From: Caldicellulosiruptor diazotrophicus
GTDB taxonomy: Bacteria; Bacillota; Thermoanaerobacteria; Caldicellulosiruptorales; Caldicellulosiruptoraceae
NCBI RefSeq assembly: GCF_017347585.1
Contig: NZ_AP024480.1
Coordinates: 1,944,001-2,008,000 of the forward strand
Length of the DNA stretch: 64,000 nucleotides
Direction: 5' to 3'
In this document: in pieces, positions 61,343-64,000 of the stretch
Layout: each line of letters starts with the position of its first letter
Numbering within the stretch: position 1 is the first letter of the stretch
The notes under the pieces: generated by a model
Databases searched by the model: none
What the model saw: the letters and a program-made list of their open reading frames with translations, nothing else
What the model was told of the DNA's origin: nothing
Translations under genes and position numbers: made by a program

Positions 61343-62515
61343 TTACGGATTCAATTTTTGTTTAAATTTTTGAACACCATCTTTGATTTCAATTATTACA
61401 GCTGACTTTTTAGCATTATGTTTTGAATCTATTGAAATTATACCAGTAATACCAACAAAGTTCTTGGTGTTTTCAATTGCCCTGCGAAGTTTTTCTTTGT
61501 CAGTGGTTGAATTCGCTCTTTTTATTGCATCTGCTATGAAATAGCCTAAATCATATCCCAATGCTGAAAGCGCGTTTGGTTCAATCTTATACTTTTGCTG
61601 ATATCTTTTTCTAAAATCCTGAACTTTTTTGTCTGTGTCTTGAGAAGAATAATGTGTTGAGAAAAACACATTTGTTGCATATTTGCTGCCTGCTTTTTCT
61701 ATAACTTTTGGATCGTCAAAACCATCAGAACCCAAAATAGGTATCCACATCCCCAGTTCTCTTGCCTGTTTGATGATAAGTCCTGCCTCATCATAATATA
61801 CAGGGGCAAATATTGCTTGTGGTTTTTTGTCTCTTATCTTTGTTAATATTCCATTAAAATCTTGTTCACCTTTTGAAAATGCTTCTTCAGCTACAAGTTT
61901 CCCTCCACTTTTTGTAAATGCCTCTTTGAAATTCTTATAAAGACCCTTGCTGTAATCTGAAGATGCATCATATATCACAGCTGCAGTTTTGACTTTGAGG
62001 GTTTTTAGAGCAAAGTTTGCCATAACACTACCCTGGAACGAGTCATTAAAACAAATCCTAAAAATATAAGCTTTTGTTTTTCCTGTACGTTCATCTACTG
62101 TAACAAGGTCATCTGTTGCTGTAGAGGAAATTAAAGGTATTTTATAACGCTGCGCAGCAACAGAGGCTGATTTTGTTGCCCCTGACGTAACTGGTCCTAA
62201 CATCGCAAAAACATTTTCTTTTGTAGCAAGTTTTGTAGCAACATTCAATGCTTCTGTTTTGTCTGATTTGTTGTCGTAAATCACGAGCTCAATTTTTTTG
62301 CCCAAAACTCCACCCTTATTGTTTATTTCTTCAATTGCCATTTTAAGTCCTTCTAAATTCCTCTGGCCAAACTGTGCAACTGCGCCTGATAGTTCAAGAT
62401 TTACACCAAGTCGTATTGTTTTTGTGTTCGAAGATTCTACACTGGTAAAAAGAGAAATTAATAAAATCAAGACCAGAACAATTCCAATCAGACTCTTCAC
62501 ACTTAACCTTTTCAT
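61343..62515 (-). CDS. ABC transporter substrate-binding protein, branched-chain amino acid (LivJ) type
   Basis: 390 residues. A signal peptide (about 1-28, LIGIVLVLILLISLFTS) is followed by a periplasmic-binding type 1 fold: IRLGVNLELSGAVAQFGQ, GGVLGKKIELVIYDNKSD, AMLGPVTSGATKS and ILGSDGFDDP are typical of Leu/Ile/Val-binding proteins. There is no lipobox Cys, unusual for a Gram-positive solute-binding protein. No liv permease or ATPase genes flank it, so it is an orphan here. Ligand unknown, probably an amino acid or amide. Confidence 0.9.
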   Translation of the reverse strand: MKRLSVKSLIGIVLVLILLISLFTSVESSNTKTIRLGVNLELSGAVAQFGQRNLEGLKMAIEEINNKGGVLGKKIELVIYDNKSDKTEALNVATKLATKENVFAMLGPVTSGATKSASVAAQRYKIPLISSTATDDLVTVDERTGKTKAYIFRICFNDSFQGSVMANFALKTLKVKTAAVIYDASSDYSKGLYKNFKEAFTKSGGKLVAEEAFSKGEQDFNGILTKIRDKKPQAIFAPVYYDEAGLIIKQARELGMWIPILGSDGFDDPKVIEKAGSKYATNVFFSTHYSSQDTDKKVQDFRKRYQQKYKIEPNALSALGYDLGYFIADAIKRANSTTDKEKLRRAIENTKNFVGITGIISIDSKHNAKKSAVIIEIKDGVQKFKQKLNP

Positions 62516-62560
62516 AATCCTACCATCCTCCCGTTAATATAATAATTTGATTTGAATATT

Positions 62561-62605
62561 AAAAAAGGCAAAGGTAACCTCTTCTTGCGGCCCCTTTGCC
62601 TTTTT
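62561..62605 (-). terminator. Intrinsic terminator of the citrate-synthase-like gene
   Basis: Minus-strand AAAAAGGCAAAGG pairs with CCTTTGCCTTTTT (13 bp) around a loop of about 18 bases, with a T run after it. Confidence 0.8.
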
Positions 62606-62690
62606 CCCAAGTCATACTGAAAATATTTTAGCATAATTTTTTATAGCTTTCAACATTTTAAATCTTGTATCTTATAAACAAATCTAAAAC

Positions 62691-63683
62691 TTATACAAAT
62701 TGAAATTTTTCCAAAAACTCTTCAAGTTCATAATATGCTTCGAAATTAAGTTTCAATCTAATCTCTTCTTTTATTTGAATAAGATCAAAAATCAAAATTT
62801 CAAATAAAGCTATGCCTGTTCTCTCACCCACACCCCTGATACAACAATTTACAGTTGATGCTCCAAACAGCCATGCACATACTGCGTTTGCCTGGGCTTT
62901 ATAAAAATCATTGTGACCATGCCATTCAAGCTTTTGATGGGAAAGACCGCAATGCAGCCGCAAGACGTTTATAAGCCTTGGAACACCTCGGGGCAAACTT
63001 GCATACTCGTATGGAACACCCAATCCCAATGTGTCACAAAGTTTATAACGAATCTCTATCCCTGTGTTTTTTGTTTTACTTTCAATTAACAAAATAAAAG
63101 GTATCACAAAGTTTTGGATATCAGCCCTTGTAATATCCTCAAGGTGAATCCTTGGTTTTAAGTTCAAAGCCAGAGCTTCTTCAATTATATCTATATACTC
63201 TTTTGCAACATCAAACCTTGTCTTGCCAAACTTTTTGTAAATATGATAGTCTGATGCTGGCATCAAAATCCCAACCTCATCAAGCCCCAACTCTTTAGCA
63301 ATCTTTAGTTCTTCTTTTTTTGCTCTCACCCACCCCACCACCCGTGGAAATTTGAACCCTTTCTTTAAACACTTTTCAACACATCGTCTGTGATAGTTTG
63401 TATAAAGGAAAAATTCTGAGTATTCTATTGTCCCGGTTTCGTTATCTATATAATGGAAGTATTCAAAAATCCTTTCCACGTTATCTTCTCCTATATACGA
63501 AATTGCTTGCTGACCTTCTCTGAATGTGCTATCTGAAATGCAAAGAGTTTCTGGAATATCTAAAAGAACAGGTGTATCTTCAAAAGGTATCTTTGGTATT
63601 GAGGTGTACGGAAATATATCTTTAAAATAATTTGGTGCGTTTCTTGATAGAACTTCATATTCCTCATTTTCAATTTTTATCAT
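62691..63683 (-). CDS. Re-citrate synthase / homocitrate synthase-like enzyme (HMGL family)
   Basis: 330 residues with the DRE-TIM metallolyase fold: CISDSTFREGQQA (metal Asp and catalytic Arg), RIHLEDITRADI and WHGHNDFYKAQANA (metal His pair), GVGERTGI. It lacks the long C-terminal regulatory domain of isopropylmalate synthase. Close to aconitase and isocitrate dehydrogenase, it is a candidate Re-type citrate synthase, as found in Clostridium kluyveri; homocitrate synthase is the alternative. ATG 63683 is chosen, nine bases after GAGGAG. Confidence 0.75.
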   Translation of the reverse strand: MIKIENEEYEVLSRNAPNYFKDIFPYTSIPKIPFEDTPVLLDIPETLCISDSTFREGQQAISYIGEDNVERIFEYFHYIDNETGTIEYSEFFLYTNYHRRCVEKCLKKGFKFPRVVGWVRAKKEELKIAKELGLDEVGILMPASDYHIYKKFGKTRFDVAKEYIDIIEEALALNLKPRIHLEDITRADIQNFVIPFILLIESKTKNTGIEIRYKLCDTLGLGVPYEYASLPRGVPRLINVLRLHCGLSHQKLEWHGHNDFYKAQANAVCAWLFGASTVNCCIRGVGERTGIALFEILIFDLIQIKEEIRLKLNFEAYYELEEFLEKFQFV

Positions 63684-63712
63684 ACTCCCCATCTCCTCTT
63701 ACTTTTTGAACT

Positions 63713-64000
63713 TTAATAATCAACATTGTTCAAAAGTTTTTTGGTAATATAAAGTAGAAGGTATGAGATGGCTATCATAATAAAACTTACACAGTAAACT
63801 TCATCCTGATTTTGAGCGTAAAGCTTATAAATATAAAGAGAAACTGTTTGAGTTTTGCCGTAAACATTCCCCGCAAAAACAACTGTTGCCCCAAACTCAC
63901 CAAGGGCTCGTGAGAAGGTCCCAAGTATCCCTATCACAATCCCTTTCTTGCAAACAGGCAAATACACTTTAAACAAAAGCCCCAATTCATCCAATCCTAA
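63713..64000 (-). CDS. ModB/CysT-type ABC transporter permease, C-terminal part; N-terminus beyond window
   Basis: The last 95 residues of a molybdate, tungstate or sulfate-type permease. The frame runs to the window edge, so the gene is cut. The family EAA loop and next helix are clear: LGLLFKVYLPVCKKGIVIGI followed by SRALGEFGATVVFAGN. A final membrane helix (about SFIMIAISYLLLYITKKLL) ends the protein. It lies about 29 bases before the citrate-synthase-like gene on the same strand. Confidence 0.85.
   Translation of the reverse strand, partial: LGLDELGLLFKVYLPVCKKGIVIGILGTFSRALGEFGATVVFAGNVYGKTQTVSLYIYKLYAQNQDEVYCVSFIMIAISYLLLYITKKLLNNVDY

Noticed and set aside
1-64000. CRISPR array, insertion sequence or prophage
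   Set aside because: No spaced direct repeats, transposase or integrase motifs, or phage structural genes were seen on either strand.

Overview
The window reads as chromosomal DNA of a low-G+C Gram-positive anaerobe (Bacillota, Clostridia-like). Evidence: AT-rich intergenic DNA, strong GGAGG-type ribosome binding sites with many TTG and GTG starts, sigma-A promoters of TTGACA-17-TATAAT type, a large SRP RNA with an Alu-type terminal domain, an FMN riboswitch, both GlgC and GlgD, class III (anaerobic) ribonucleotide reductase, an ANTAR antiterminator and CotS-like kinases. Sugar-oriented genes (xylulokinase, an Axe2-like acetylxylan esterase, GH130, ROK glucokinase, glycogen operon) would suit a thermophilic plant-polysaccharide degrader such as Caldicellulosiruptor. 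That genus is inferred from remembered protein similarity, not from a search. No rRNA, CRISPR array, insertion sequence or prophage was seen.

Layout. 1-3.2 kb: a truncated CDF metal transporter behind an elaborate attenuator-like leader RNA, then a poorly understood cluster (unknown protein, so-called quinate dehydrogenase, HTH regulator). 3.2-10.1 kb: phosphoribosyltransferase, cyclase, proS, MscS channel, class-I glutamine amidotransferase, ANTAR regulator with a pseudo-receiver, HD-GYP protein. 10.2-12.8 kb: xylB with a LacI regulator and candidate operator. 12.9-13.95 kb: a small island with DUF4176, a frameshifted gene and a membrane protein. 13.95-17.6 kb: FMN riboswitch and ribD-ribE-ribBA-ribH. 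17.6-20.8 kb: HEPN/MNT pair, secreted LysM protein, radC. 20.9-29.4 kb: glgB-glgC-glgD-glgA-glgP. 29.4-31.1 kb: esterase and glucokinase. 31.2-35.2 kb: small membrane proteins, nrdD under a double NrdR box, and an Fe-S membrane protein. 35.4-37.9 kb: aminotransferase, YbjQ, coaX.

37.9-41.9 kb: a run of three CotS-like kinases, the middle one apparently catalytically dead, plus a DUF2156 protein. 41.9-45.5 kb: orphan sensor kinase pair, tRNA-Ser(GCU), zinc alcohol dehydrogenase, GH130. 45.6-54.4 kb: G5/3D cell-wall protein, DedA, CoA-disulfide reductase-rhodanese fusion, secreted repeat protein, nucleoside kinase with GGDEF protein, small unknown protein. 54.4-57.4 kb: SRP RNA, small protein, cyanophycin-synthetase-like ligase. 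57.5-64 kb: GntR, isocitrate dehydrogenase and aconitase, an orphan amino-acid-type binding protein, a Re-citrate/homocitrate synthase-like enzyme, and the end of a ModB/CysT-type permease. The citrate-synthase-like enzyme, aconitase and IDH together suggest an oxidative half-TCA route to 2-oxoglutarate and glutamate.

The least explained items are the CDF leader RNA (611-730), the CotS/pseudokinase locus, the truncated cyanophycin-synthetase-like gene, the DUF4176 island, the unknown C-terminal domain of the LysM protein, and a three-half-site inverted repeat inside the promoter of the Fe-S protein.
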